Source of the DNA: Bradyrhizobium erythrophlei
GTDB lineage: Bacteria > Pseudomonadota > Alphaproteobacteria > Rhizobiales > Xanthobacteraceae
Length of the DNA stretch: 64,000 nucleotides
Reading direction: 5' to 3'
NCBI GenBank assembly: GCA_900129675.1
Contig: FSRD01000001.1
Span: 2,345,501 to 2,409,500 of the forward strand
Shown piece after piece: positions 37,209 to 46,317 of this stretch (its first letter is position 1; every line of letters begins with the position of its first letter). The translations under genes were made by a program, and so were the position numbers. The notes beneath the pieces were generated by a model. It was not told the DNA's origin. It was given only the letters and a program-made list of their open reading frames with translations, and made no database searches.

Positions 37209-38243
37209 ATGTCTCCGTCGGACCGCAAAACAATCCTGATTGTCGACGATACGCCCACCAATATCGGGATCATCTCCAGTGTGCTCAAGGATTCGTTCAG
37301 GACCAAAGTCGCCACCAATGGGGAGAAAGCGCTGGTACTCGCTTCGGCCGGCGACAGGCCCGACCTCATCCTTTTGGACATCACGATGCCCGGCATGGAC
37401 GGCTACGAGGTGTGTCGGCGCCTCAAGGCAAATCCGGCGACCCGCGGGATTCCCGTGATTTTTCTCACCGCCAAGACCGAGGCCGATGACGAAAAGCAAG
37501 GCTTCGAGGTCGGTGCCGTCGACTACATCCACAAGCCCTTTTCGGCCCCGATCGTGCTGGCCCGTGTCAATACCCACATCGCTTTGCAAGCGGCGCTGCA
37601 ACAGGCGTACGAAGCTCAAAAGCAAGCGGATGAACTGCTCCACTGCTTGCTACCAGAGGCGGCAGCTGAGGAGATCCGCAGTATCGGCACGGTAATTCCG
37701 CGCCGCTACGAGGGCGTCGCAGTGCTATTCTGCGATGTCGTCAATTTCACGTCGTATTGTGACAAGCACGAGCCCGAGGAAGTGGTCTCTCGGCTTGACG
37801 CCCTGTTCGTTGCGTTCGAGCGGGTGGCCACCGCCCACGGCCTGGAAAAGATAAAGACCATCGGCGATGCCTTCATGGCGGCAGCAGGGCTGCTCAAGCA
37901 GACAGATGATCCGCTGGGAACGGCTGTCCTTTGCGGCCTCCAAATGGCTACGACATCCATCGATGCTCAGCTTGGCTGGGCGGTGCGCGTTGGCGTCCAC
38001 GTCGGTCCGGTCGTGGCCGGCATTGTCGGCCAGGAGCGCTACCAGTTCGACATTTGGGGCGACACAGTCAACATCGCCGCTCGCATGGCCAGCAAAGCAA
38101 TGCCGGGGAGCGTAGCGGTGACCCATGACATCTGGGCGCAAATCAAGGATCGCTTCGAAAGTGAATCTCTGGGCGAACTTGAGATCAAGGGCAAGGGCAT
38201 CATTCCGGTCGTCGCCGTGCGGCGGGAAAAGCCTCGACCATGA
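37209..38243 (+). CDS. Response regulator with adenylyl cyclase output domain
   Basis: A 344-residue receiver-cyclase. The receiver has IVDDTPTNIG, phospho-acceptor Asp57 in LLDITMPGMDGYE and the Lys in IHKPFSAP. After a coiled helix (QQAYEAQKQADELLHCLLPE) comes a class III cyclase domain with metal ligands Asp176 (VLFCDVVNFTSYCD) and Asp220 (KTIGDAF) and transition-state residues Asn288 and Arg (DTVNIAARM). Adenine-type selectivity residues Lys (EKIKTIGD) and Asp (FDIWGDTVN) suggest cAMP rather than cGMP. It starts four bases after the kinase stop, so it is very probably the target of its HPt domain. Confidence 0.92.
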   Translation: MSPSDRKTILIVDDTPTNIGIISSVLKDSFRTKVATNGEKALVLASAGDRPDLILLDITMPGMDGYEVCRRLKANPATRGIPVIFLTAKTEADDEKQGFEVGAVDYIHKPFSAPIVLARVNTHIALQAALQQAYEAQKQADELLHCLLPEAAAEEIRSIGTVIPRRYEGVAVLFCDVVNFTSYCDKHEPEEVVSRLDALFVAFERVATAHGLEKIKTIGDAFMAAAGLLKQTDDPLGTAVLCGLQMATTSIDAQLGWAVRVGVHVGPVVAGIVGQERYQFDIWGDTVNIAARMASKAMPGSVAVTHDIWAQIKDRFESESLGELEIKGKGIIPVVAVRREKPRP

Positions 38244-38297
38244 TAACAGGCGAAAACGCCGTTTAAGCGGCGTATCCATTTGTGACAAAAGATGCAG

Positions 38298-38625
38298 ACC
38301 GACTTCCGCTTTTGTACAGGTTTTCGGATGCCGGCTTGACGAGGCTATCCACGCGCTCCGACGACCGGCGAAAAGCGCCAAGGCACGAAATCGCGGGAAG
38401 TGGGGCACCGGCGGTGCCGCGGGCGCTATGGAGATTTAACCGCGGTCCGTGATTTGAGTGCCGGGTAATTTTTCGAAGGGTGTACTGGCCTCGAAGGGAT
38501 GCACAACTTTGGCGTTATGGCACGAGTGTTGCACAAGTGGGGAAAGCTCCTGTTGCCTCTTATGTGATTTCAAAGAGTTAGGCGTTGTAAAAAGGTCACG
38601 TTCGACAACTTCTGCGCGATCCGCC
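38298..38625 (+). repeat. Diverged direct repeat, left copy
   Basis: Shares CCAAGGCACGAAATCGCGGG, GTTGCACAAG and GATTTCAAAGAGTT with 40929-41325 in the same orientation. Near its start an inverted pair (ATGCCGG ... CCGGCGAAAA) is a decayed version of the perfect hairpin in the right copy. Confidence 0.65.
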
Positions 38626-38949
38626 TTGCGACAGCCATGGAGCATCATAGGGCGAACCAATTTTTGAAGACTGCAACAAACCTCAATTTTGTCCAACCGA
38701 AACTGTACTCGTCAAGATGATCACTGCTTCTCCGATTGCACGGTGTTCGTTATTCAAATTCTTGACGATGCAGATATAGCCTTCTGCATCTCGGGCGCGG
38801 AATTGCGGACCGTTCTATCCGCGACCACCATGCTCGCAGACAAGCCGCATCGCCTCAACGGACGAACTAGCGTGCAGCGAATTTGTGTTTTGACGATCTT
38901 GCCTCCGGTTACAGCACTCACGGTTGGGCTACCCGCGCAGCGGGCTATC

Positions 38950-39065
38950 GCGCAGCGATTTCGTGCATTGGCACAACTCGGACATGCTGCCGTGGTCGCT
39001 CTATGTCCGTTGTTGGGGGCAGAGCGGAAAACATATGCTCGCATTGAGCTTTTCAGCTTTTGACC
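38950..39065. repeat. Dispersed intergenic repeat, second type (inverted copy)
   Basis: Contains GCCGTGGTCGCTCTATGTCC, GGGGGCAGAGCGGAAAACAT and GCATTGAGCTTTTCAGCTTT, the reverse complement of the repeat at 18548-18670. Confidence 0.7.
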
Positions 39066-39320
39066 CTTATGAGACATTGCGAAAGAACCAACAGGCCGAC
39101 GTTCTGTCGTCATTTCGGAAAATATGTATTTCCTGGGGCTCACGGCCAACCGTCGAGTGGAACGAGACGGACTACGACGTGGTGGGCGAGGGCCCGCCGC
39201 TTGGCCGGATATCGACTATGTCGGGAGCGAATTTTAGTTTAGATTGATGGCCGCGGGCGCGATTATTCGGCAGCCTGAAACGACTCTGTCTGCGCTCCGT
39301 GATAGATCAGGAGAACAGTC

Positions 39321-40316
39321 ATGCGATTGTTTCAAAGAGTTGCGGCGAGCGTCGCATTCTCGGCGCTGATGGCGGCAGGCGCGACCTGCGCCGGCGCCGA
39401 AGACGAGCCGCTTGGCGTTCGGCTGGTCAATCAAATGAATGCGCTTTACGGCCAGCATGCGGGCGTTCGCGCAAACCACGCCAAGGGCGCCGTGTTTGAA
39501 GGCATGTTCACGCCGGCACGAGGCGCCGACACCCTCAGCTCAGCTGTCTTTCTCAAAGGTGCTCCCACGCCGCTGGTCATTCGTTTTTCCAATGCGGGCG
39601 GCGTGCCGGACGCGCCCGACACCCACCCTTCGACCGACCGTGTCCGCGGCATGGCAATCAAGTTCCGTCTCCCGGATGGGAGCGAGCAAGACATAGTCTG
39701 CATATCGGCAAACGGGTTTCCGGTGGCGACCGGAGAGGACTTTCTGGCTTTGCTCCAGGCGGTCGGCGCAAGCGGTCCCGACGTGCCCAAGCCGACGCTG
39801 GTCGAGAAATTCTTATCGACCCACCCGGCCGCATCCGCGTTTGTCACCACGCCGCGGCCTGTGGCGGTCAGTTACGGCACGCAGCCGTTCTTCGGCGTCA
39901 ACGCGTTCAAGTTCACTAATGCGCAAGGAACAAGCAAGTTCGGCCGCTACCGCATCGTGCCCGAGAGCGGGCCCGCCTACGTGAGCGACGAGGAGGCGGC
40001 GAAGCGTCCTCCGAATGCACTAGCCGACAATCTGCGGGTGTCGCTCGAAAAAGGACCGGTCAAGTTCCGCCTCCTGGTGCAGCTTGCCGCCGCCGATGAT
40101 CCGATCACGGACGCCACGAAAGTTTGGCCGGACAGCCGGTCGACGGTGGAGCTCGGCGAAATTGCGGTCATCAAAGCGTTGGACACGAAGAAAGTCGAGA
40201 ACGAGTTGCTGTTCTTGCCAACCAACGTGACGAGCGGCATTGACCCCTCGGATGACCCGATCATCAACACGCGCACCGAGGCCTACGCGGAATCGTTCGG
40301 CCGCCGTACCAAATAG
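39321..40316 (+). CDS. Exported catalase-family peroxidase (SrpA-like)
   Basis: A 331-residue small catalase-related protein with a signal peptide (VAASVAFSALMAAGATCAGA). Haem-side motifs are readable: GVRANHAKGAVFEGMFTP (distal His near residue 53), LVIRFSNAGGVPDAPDTHP, and RGMAIKFRLPDGSEQD. The proximal segment KFGRYRIVPESG and the length agree with catalase-like peroxidases rather than full catalases. AGGAGAACAGTC is the ribosome-binding site. Expected role is peroxide or organic-hydroperoxide removal in the periplasm. A cytochrome b561 partner, often nearby, is not seen. Confidence 0.88.
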   Translation: MRLFQRVAASVAFSALMAAGATCAGAEDEPLGVRLVNQMNALYGQHAGVRANHAKGAVFEGMFTPARGADTLSSAVFLKGAPTPLVIRFSNAGGVPDAPDTHPSTDRVRGMAIKFRLPDGSEQDIVCISANGFPVATGEDFLALLQAVGASGPDVPKPTLVEKFLSTHPAASAFVTTPRPVAVSYGTQPFFGVNAFKFTNAQGTSKFGRYRIVPESGPAYVSDEEAAKRPPNALADNLRVSLEKGPVKFRLLVQLAAADDPITDATKVWPDSRSTVELGEIAVIKALDTKKVENELLFLPTNVTSGIDPSDDPIINTRTEAYAESFGRRTK

Positions 40317-40486
40317 ATCGTCCGCCTGAGACACACGTCCCTTCGTCTCATTCTGGATGGTCAATGGCTGCAGATCGGTGAGCCGAAGCCAGTTGCAAAG
40401 CGGATGCTACTCTACCGGGTCGGAAGCGGCAGGGCGACTCACCAAAGATCAGTAGTCGGTCGACAACACCGCACGCGGAGACGGCA

Positions 40487-40894
40487 ATGCTGAGGGACGA
40501 CAACGGTAATGGAGGCGGTCGGCCGAGCACACCCCGTAACGTGCTCGGTGAGCGGCTCGAAGTCTGCTCGATAAGCCCAATGACGGGGTTCTTTCGAGAC
40601 GGCTGCTGCGACACTGGGCGAGAGGATATCGGTAGCCACACGGCCTGCGCCGTCATGACCGCCGCGTTTCTCGAGTTTTCCAAATCCCGCGGCAACGATC
40701 TTTCGACACCGATGCCGGAATTCGGCTTTCGCGGCCTGAAACCCGGCGACCGTTGGTGCCTCTGTGCTCCGCGTTGGCAAGAAGCACTCGAGGCGGGCCA
40801 GGCGCCCCGCGTGGTCTTGCGCGCCACTCAGGAAGGCGCTCTGGGCCACTGCTCGCTCGCCGATCTCAAGCGCCTCGCAGTGGACCTAGCCTGA
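40487..40894 (+). CDS. DUF2237 family protein
   Basis: A 135-residue protein matching the DUF2237 family along nearly its whole length: NVLGERLEVCSISPMTGFFR, DGCCDTGREDIGSHTACAVM, FLEFSKSRGNDLSTPMPEFG and LKPGDRWCLCAPRWQEAL. Conserved Cys and His residues suggest metal binding, but no function is established. It stands 170 bases after the catalase-like gene on the same strand, so both may respond to the same stress. Confidence 0.92.
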   Translation: MLRDDNGNGGGRPSTPRNVLGERLEVCSISPMTGFFRDGCCDTGREDIGSHTACAVMTAAFLEFSKSRGNDLSTPMPEFGFRGLKPGDRWCLCAPRWQEALEAGQAPRVVLRATQEGALGHCSLADLKRLAVDLA

Positions 40895-40928
40895 CTCCTG
40901 CACTTGCCGACGAGGTGATCGGATAGGC

Positions 40929-41325
40929 GAGCCGATGTCGGCTCCTGTGCTGGTTTTTGGACGCCGGCAACAAGGAGGCTCCGCACGCTCAACTGACCGG
41001 CGTCCAAAAAGCGCCAAGGCACGAAGTCGCGGGAAGTTGGGCACCGGCTAAGCAGCGGGCGCTATGAGGGTCTGCATACCGGGGAACTGAAGATAGTGCA
41101 GTGGACATCTCGGCAGGCGCGTGAAGTGCAGCAATGGACGGCTAGTGAATTGATCGACGGGTATCGCTTCGAGGGGCGGCAACCCGGCAAAACGCTTCCA
41201 CAACTTCCGCGTTTCGGCATGAGCGTTGCACAAGAGTACTTTTAATGTTCGCGACATGTGTAATTTCAAATAGTTGCGCGTGGCAGAAATGGCACATCCG
41301 ACAACCATTGGGCGATTAATCGCTT
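40929..41325 (+). repeat. Diverged direct repeat, right copy
   Basis: Begins with an inverted pair, TTTTTGGACGCCGG and CCGGCGTCCAAAAA, which can form a 14-bp stem. It then shares CCAAGGCACGAAGTCGCGGG, GTTGCACAAG and ATTTCAAATAGTT with the left copy at 38298. The pair flanks the catalase-like and DUF2237 genes. Confidence 0.65.
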
Positions 41326-41624
41326 GATCGATGTCCAGCGACATGGCGTGAATCAATTTCTTGCGAGCCGAAATATAGCGGCACATTCAAGCAAACTGGT
41401 TGGCGCTTTCGTCAAGGCAATTTTTTATCATTGCGTTATCGGTGCGGCCGATGATGTAGCTGGCCGCATCAGGGCTGACCCGCGCGCGATCATGTGTTGC
41501 ACGCCAACACTGCGCTGGTTGATCGTGTTGACCTTGCCACCCCGGTGTCGCTGTCCTCTCACCGGCTACCAAGCCTCTCGGCTCTTGCTCCCGCGCAGCG
41601 GGCTGGAGCGCAGCGACTTCGTGC

Positions 41625-41875
41625 TTTGACCCAATGTATGGTCCGGCCGCGCGTTGCAAGAAGATTTCGTCGAATTGGCGGCGGCGGTCTTGCATCAATG
41701 TATCCGGCCTCTGATTGGAGCGCGTTGTGCTCCGGGCCATCATGGATATCAGCGCGCGTGCGTTCTAATTAGCGGACAGGCCTCGATCGGGCCATTCGGG
41801 TCACCAGTGTTCGCACGCGCTCGGAAGACCGAACCTCCATCTCGTCTCATCCTCTCGCAGACCTCGGCTGGAAAC
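41625..41875 (+). repeat. Repeated segment beside IS110 copy 2
   Basis: Related to 30160-30430 (see CGCGCGTTGCAAG, TGTATCCGGCC, GGGCCATCATGGATATC, CTCGCAGACCTCGGC). In the plus frame it includes RCAPGHHGYQR, like CPPGHHGYPR in the other copy. Confidence 0.65.
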
Positions 41876-42076
41876 TGTTGATAGGGTTACGTCATCGCTT
41901 GCTCCTCATGTCGCGCAGTTCCTTTGTTCGAGCCAAGGGCCGTTCCTTCGTCCCGGCCCGCAGAACGTCGATCGCGTCGCGCGCAGGGGCGGTCAAGGCC
42001 GGCCGTCGCGCTTGGCTTGCGGCGGGCGCCGGCGTTGCCAGGCCGCGCCTTGACCGCGCCGAGCACGGCGCGAGGA

Positions 42077-43141
42077 TCACGCGGGTCGGACGCCTGCATC
42101 ATCGGTCCTCGTCAGCTCGAAGGCGCGTCCTTTGGCCAGCACCGCCCAGGCGATCCGGGCAAGCTTGTTGGCGAGCGCGATCGCCAGCACGTTGTGGTGC
42201 AACCGCCTCTTGGCGGCTTCGATCCAGGATTTGAGCCCGTAACGTTCCCAGTCCTTTATCCTGACCAGCACAACCCATGCCGCCTGCACGAACAGAACGC
42301 GCAGGTAGCGATTGCCGCGCCTCGAGATTTTGCCGAGGATCGTGCGGTCTCCCGTCGAGATCTGCTTGGGCACCAGTCCGAGCCAGGCGCCGAAGTCGCG
42401 GCCTTTGGAGAATACGTCTCCAGTGCCGATCGCGGCCACCATGGCGCTCGAAATGATCGGCCCGATGCCGGGCACCGTCATCAGGCGCGAACATGCCTGA
42501 TCTTGACGGGCCAGTGCTTCGATCTCGCCGGAGAGGCCATCGATACGCTGATCCAGCCGGCGCCAGTCGCCTGCCAACTCCTCGATGACATGCAACATGC
42601 GGGGCGACAGGGCATCGGTGCGCGTTGCAAGGATGGTGGGCAGTTCCGTGCGCAGGAAGCCGATCCCCTGGCGCACGGCGATCCCGCGTTCCAGCATGAA
42701 GGCGCGAATCTGATTGATGATGCCGGTGCGTTGCGACACCAGCCGCTCGCGCACCCGATGCAGCGCCTGCAGATCCAGTTGCTCCGCGGCCTTGGTCGCC
42801 ACGAACTTCATCGTCGGGCGCTGCACGGCTTCGGCAATCGCTTCGGCATCATTGAAGTCGTTCTTCTGTCCCTTGCTATAGGGGCGGACATATTTGGCCG
42901 GCATCAACCTGGCATCGTGACCAAGCGATGCGAGTTTGCGGCTCAGGTGATGGGCGCCGACGCAGGCTTCCATGCCGATCCGGCAAGGCGGTATATTGGC
43001 GAGCCGCGCTTCCACTTGGCCACGCGACCACTTTTGCCGCAGCACGATGGCGCCGCGCGCATCGTGGCCCACGGCGTGGAACGAGTTCTTGCCGATATCG
43101 ATGCCGATCACGGCGATCGCGGTATTAGGTGTCTGAGACAT
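42077..43141 (-). CDS. IS110-family transposase, copy 2
   Basis: A 354-residue DEDD transposase closely related to copy 1 at 30488 but clearly diverged, so not a recent duplicate. Motifs: VIGIDIGKNSFHAVGHD, RIGMEACVGAHHLSR, NDFNDAEAIAEAVQR, LMTVPGIGPIISSAMVAAIG and WLGLVPKQISTGDRTILGKI. The C-terminus is longer than in copy 1 (AFELTRTDDAGVRPA). Start at 43141 (MSQTPNT). No inactivating change seen. Confidence 0.9.
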   Translation of the reverse strand: MSQTPNTAIAVIGIDIGKNSFHAVGHDARGAIVLRQKWSRGQVEARLANIPPCRIGMEACVGAHHLSRKLASLGHDARLMPAKYVRPYSKGQKNDFNDAEAIAEAVQRPTMKFVATKAAEQLDLQALHRVRERLVSQRTGIINQIRAFMLERGIAVRQGIGFLRTELPTILATRTDALSPRMLHVIEELAGDWRRLDQRIDGLSGEIEALARQDQACSRLMTVPGIGPIISSAMVAAIGTGDVFSKGRDFGAWLGLVPKQISTGDRTILGKISRRGNRYLRVLFVQAAWVVLVRIKDWERYGLKSWIEAAKRRLHHNVLAIALANKLARIAWAVLAKGRAFELTRTDDAGVRPA

Positions 43142-43222
43142 GGCGTGCTCCTTGTCTTTGGCGCCCCTTGCCAGCTTCGCTTGCTGGCGGGGCAGGAGCA
43201 CGGCCGGACCATCCCATTAACG
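43142..43222 (-). other. Conserved 5' end of IS110 copy 2 with hairpin (bridge-RNA candidate)
   Basis: Matches 31541-31622 up to CCATCCCATTAACG. The stem GCCAGC/GCTGGC enclosed by CCCC/GGGG lies at 43163-43192; the pairing is kept although loop and some stem bases differ from copy 1, which favours a structured RNA or DNA end. Confidence 0.4.
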
Positions 43223-43384
43223 GTCATCCGCCATCCCATGCGAAGCCCTCCATCGTCCAGCATATCGTCGGCACGCGAGTGGCCGTTGCATCGCGATATC
43301 GAGCCGCGATTCTGATTTTCGACGAGAGTAATCGCGAGGGTAATGCTAATCTCAAATAACAGCGTGCTAGCCGGAGTTTGAGCT

Positions 43385-44792
43385 ATGAAAGGATCAATTC
43401 TTTCAGCACTCGCGCTAATCTGCACAATAACGTCGTCGCACGGGCAGAACCTCTCCGCAGACGACCTTGCGCGCCGTACCCTCGAGCGCCGGGCCGTCGA
43501 GGCTGTGATCTGGGGGATGCCCGCGGTCAATACCGACCTCATGTACCAGGAGATGCTTAAGCTCGGTGGCAAGCCCAACCAGATTGTTTACTGGTCCGGT
43601 TTGCTCGACTGGCGCAACCAGACCCTGACTCCCAACCCCGATGTCATCTACTTCATGGCCTTCTTCAACACGAAGGATGGGCCAGTGGTGATCGAGATTC
43701 CGCCGGCCGGCGATGGCGTCATCAACGGTAGCATCATGGACCCCTGGCAGGCCGCATTGGAGGATGTCGGCCCGGCCGGCGCGGACAAGGGCGCGGGCGG
43801 CAAATATCTGATCACGCCGCCGGGCCATCAGGGCGCGGCGCCCGATGGCTTTATCGTTCTGCCGTCCGGCAATTATCAGGGCTATGCCTTGCTCCGTTCG
43901 GTCCTGAAGAGCGGCGGCGACGCCGACGTCAAGGCCGCTGTCGCCTACGGCAAGCGGATCAAGATTTATCCGCTCAGCCAGGCGGCCAATCCGCCGCCCG
44001 AGACCGTGTTCATCGACGCCATCGGCGCCGCCTACGATTCCACGATCCCCTATGACTTGCGATTCTTCCAATCGCTCGACCGGTTTGTGCAACAGGAGCC
44101 ATGGCTTACCCGCGACAAGGCGATGATCGATCAGTTGAAGTCGATCGGCATCGAGAAGGGCAAGCCGTTCAGTCCCGACGAAGATACCCAGCGCATCCTC
44201 AATGCAGCGGCGGCCGAGGCCCATGCGTGGCTCGACCTGAAATACGAAACCATGTTCTCGCCCTATTACGAAGGGCGAAGATGGGTCTTTCCCATCGCGC
44301 CGGATGTTATTGGAGGTCTTCAGACCCAATTTGCGAATCCGGATAGCTACCCCGTTGATGGCCGCGGTGTCACCTATGCGATGGCGTTCTTCAGCACCAA
44401 GCATTCGGGGATCGGCCAGTATTACCTAATGACGATCAAGGAGAAGGACGGACAGAATTTCTCCGGCGCGAACACTTATCGTTTGACGGTGCCGGCAAAC
44501 GTGCCGGTCAGGCAATACTGGTCGGCGACCGCCTACGACCGCGAAACCCACGCCCTGATTCGCGAGATGCCCCGTGCGGGGCGCTCGTCGCAAAGTCCCG
44601 GGATGCAGACGAATGCGGACGGATCGACCGATATCTGGTTCGGGCCGAAGGCCCCGGCAGGCAAGGAGAGCAACTGGGCCGACCAGCGCCAACGGGCAGT
44701 TCGAGGTGCTGTTTCGTTTCTATGGCCCGGAGAAACCGGTGTTCGACAGGACATGGAGACTGCCGGACATCGAACGGATCGCGGTCCAATGA
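43385..44792 (+). pseudogene. DUF1254/DUF1214 exported protein, frameshifted near the C-terminus
   Basis: Starts with a signal peptide (GSILSALALICTITSSHGQ) and carries the DUF1254 domain (AVIWGMPAVNTDLMYQEML, NPDVIYFMAFFNTKDGPVVI) and then DUF1214 (YAMAFFSTKHSGIGQYYLMT, PVRQYWSATAYDRETHALI, NADGSTDIWFGPKAPAGKES). At about 44676-44682, after ESNWA, the expected continuation (GQFEVLFRFYGPEKPVFD to the stop at 44790-44792) is in another frame. Without correction the frame reads straight into the next gene, giving an artificial 976-residue fusion. Function of these proteins is unknown. Confidence 0.85.
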
Positions 44793-44809
44793 GCAAGGGG
44801 AGAGGTGCG

Positions 44810-46315
44810 ATGAAGCCGAATCGTCGAGAAACGATCTCGCTGCTGGCGGGCGCGCCCGCGGCGCTCGGAACGCTGTCTGCCGCCGGCATGACAACCCCTA
44901 GCCACGCTCAGGAAGCGAGGCGCGTAGCGACGACCGGGCAAGACCAATCGCAAGAGATCGAGACACGCATCGGCAGGCTCGAATTTACCCACGACTTCGC
45001 GAACGGCTATCCAACCGACGCGACGATTGAGAAGCTTTACGACGAGCGCGATTTTCAGCGCGCCTGCCAGGCCTATCTCTGGTCTCTTCCGGCAGTCTCG
45101 TTCGCGTCGTGGCAGCGCGGTGTGACGAAGGACCTCGGTGCAAAGAACGGACAGATTGTCGCGATTCTGTCTATCGAGGCCAGGCGCGGCATCCTGACCG
45201 CCAATGCCACGACACCGTACTATCTCGGGTTCGCCGATCTCTCGACAGGGCCGCTGGTGATGGTGATTCCGCCGCGCGGCGTGCAAGGTGGGATCAGTGA
45301 CGCCTGGCAACAAACCATTCCGGACACCGAATCCCCAGGCACATACCTTGTGTTGGCACCAGGGCAGAAGGCGCCAAACTACGTCACAGGCTACACCGTG
45401 CGTCAGTCCCCAACCTTCAACATTTTTCTCGGTGCGCGCCTGACCGATGCCGATCCGGATAGAGCGAAGGAAGCGCTGGCGCAGTTACAGATGTACCCTT
45501 ACGCCCAGCATGACAATCCGCCGAAGATGGACATTCTGGACGCGGGTACCAAGACGTGGAGTGGGCTGCCGCCGCGCGGGATGGAGTATTGGCAGCGGGT
45601 CAATGAAGTGATTCAGGCCGAGCCGATTGAGACGCGCGACATCTTCTTTCATGCGATGTTGCGGCCGCTCGGCTTGGAAAAGGGCAAACCCTTTAAGCCG
45701 GACGTGCGGCAGACGAAAATTCTGACCGACGCTGCATTGGTCGGAGAGGCCATGGCAAAGGCTAATTCTGCGGACAGGCGTTTCGCGGGCGGACGATATA
45801 GACCCGACGCGCATTGGGACTTCGCGCTGCAATTGGACGCCGATGATCCCGACGCTTTCTGGAACCTGCTCGACGAACGCGCGTCCTGGTTCTACGAGGC
45901 CGTAGGCGCGGGCGCGGCGATGGCGCCCAAGCGCCCTGGGCCTTCATCCGCCTACCTTAGTGCTTACAAGGATAAGGCCGGGAACTGGTTGGATGGCGGC
46001 AGGACGTATCGCTTGCGCGTTCCGCCCGATCCACCAATCAAGCTCTTTTGGTCGGTCACCCTCTACGACGTCAATACGCGCGCATTGATCATGAACGAGC
46101 AGAAGATCACCGATCGTTCGTCGCGGATGGACCTGCGCAAGAATGCGGACGGTTCGATTGACATCTATTGCGGACCGAAGGCGCTGGCCGGCTTTGAGAC
46201 GAATTGGATCCCGACTGTCCCCGGCAAGAACTGGTTCGCGTATTTCCGGTTTTACCAGCCGGTCGAGGCCTACTTCGATCGGTCCTGGCCACTACCAGAC
46301 TTTGAGCAACTTTAG
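44810..46315 (+). CDS. DUF1254/DUF1214 exported protein
   Basis: A 501-residue paralogue of the preceding gene. The ATG at 44810 follows AGGGGAGAGG and opens a twin-arginine-like signal (MKPNRRETISLLAGAPAALG). DUF1254 is in the first half (AYLWSLPAVSFASWQRGV, TTPYYLGFADLSTGPLVMVI). DUF1214 is in the second (YRLRVPPDPPIKLFWSVTLY, NADGSIDIYCGPKALAGFET) and ends FYQPVEAYFDRSWPLPDFEQ. Intact, unlike its neighbour. The earlier in-frame ATG at 44789 overlaps the previous stop and would add seven residues. Role unknown; the pair may have acted together in the cell envelope. Confidence 0.85.
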   Translation: MKPNRRETISLLAGAPAALGTLSAAGMTTPSHAQEARRVATTGQDQSQEIETRIGRLEFTHDFANGYPTDATIEKLYDERDFQRACQAYLWSLPAVSFASWQRGVTKDLGAKNGQIVAILSIEARRGILTANATTPYYLGFADLSTGPLVMVIPPRGVQGGISDAWQQTIPDTESPGTYLVLAPGQKAPNYVTGYTVRQSPTFNIFLGARLTDADPDRAKEALAQLQMYPYAQHDNPPKMDILDAGTKTWSGLPPRGMEYWQRVNEVIQAEPIETRDIFFHAMLRPLGLEKGKPFKPDVRQTKILTDAALVGEAMAKANSADRRFAGGRYRPDAHWDFALQLDADDPDAFWNLLDERASWFYEAVGAGAAMAPKRPGPSSAYLSAYKDKAGNWLDGGRTYRLRVPPDPPIKLFWSVTLYDVNTRALIMNEQKITDRSSRMDLRKNADGSIDIYCGPKALAGFETNWIPTVPGKNWFAYFRFYQPVEAYFDRSWPLPDFEQL

Positions 46316-46317
46316 GC

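Larger units (their letters stand above)
38244..39320. other. Long intergenic region with repeats, no supported gene
   Basis: Holds the left diverged direct repeat (38298-38625) and an inverted dispersed repeat (38950-39065). Several short open frames exist but none has a family, signal peptide or good ribosome-binding site; those around 38754-39149 are translations of the repeat. The promoter of the catalase-like gene must lie at the right end. Confidence 0.55.
40895..42076. other. Long intergenic region with repeats, no supported gene
   Basis: Contains the right diverged direct repeat (40929-41325) and the repeated segment beside IS110 copy 2 (41625-41875). The open frames here (for example on the minus strand 41048-41386) have no family match and overlap the repeats; if coding they are remnants. 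The stretch 41880-42076 is very GC-rich and may belong to the IS110 end. Confidence 0.5.

Noticed and set aside
38250..38275. ACGCCG/CGGCGT hairpin after the receiver-cyclase stop as a terminator
   Set aside because: The stem is only six pairs and no T-tract follows; too weak to call.
38689..39149. Open frames on both strands downstream of the receiver-cyclase
   Set aside because: They translate the dispersed repeat and its flanks, with no conserved motif.
40348..40849. Minus-strand frames of 136-159 residues
   Set aside because: They are antisense to the well-matched DUF2237 gene.
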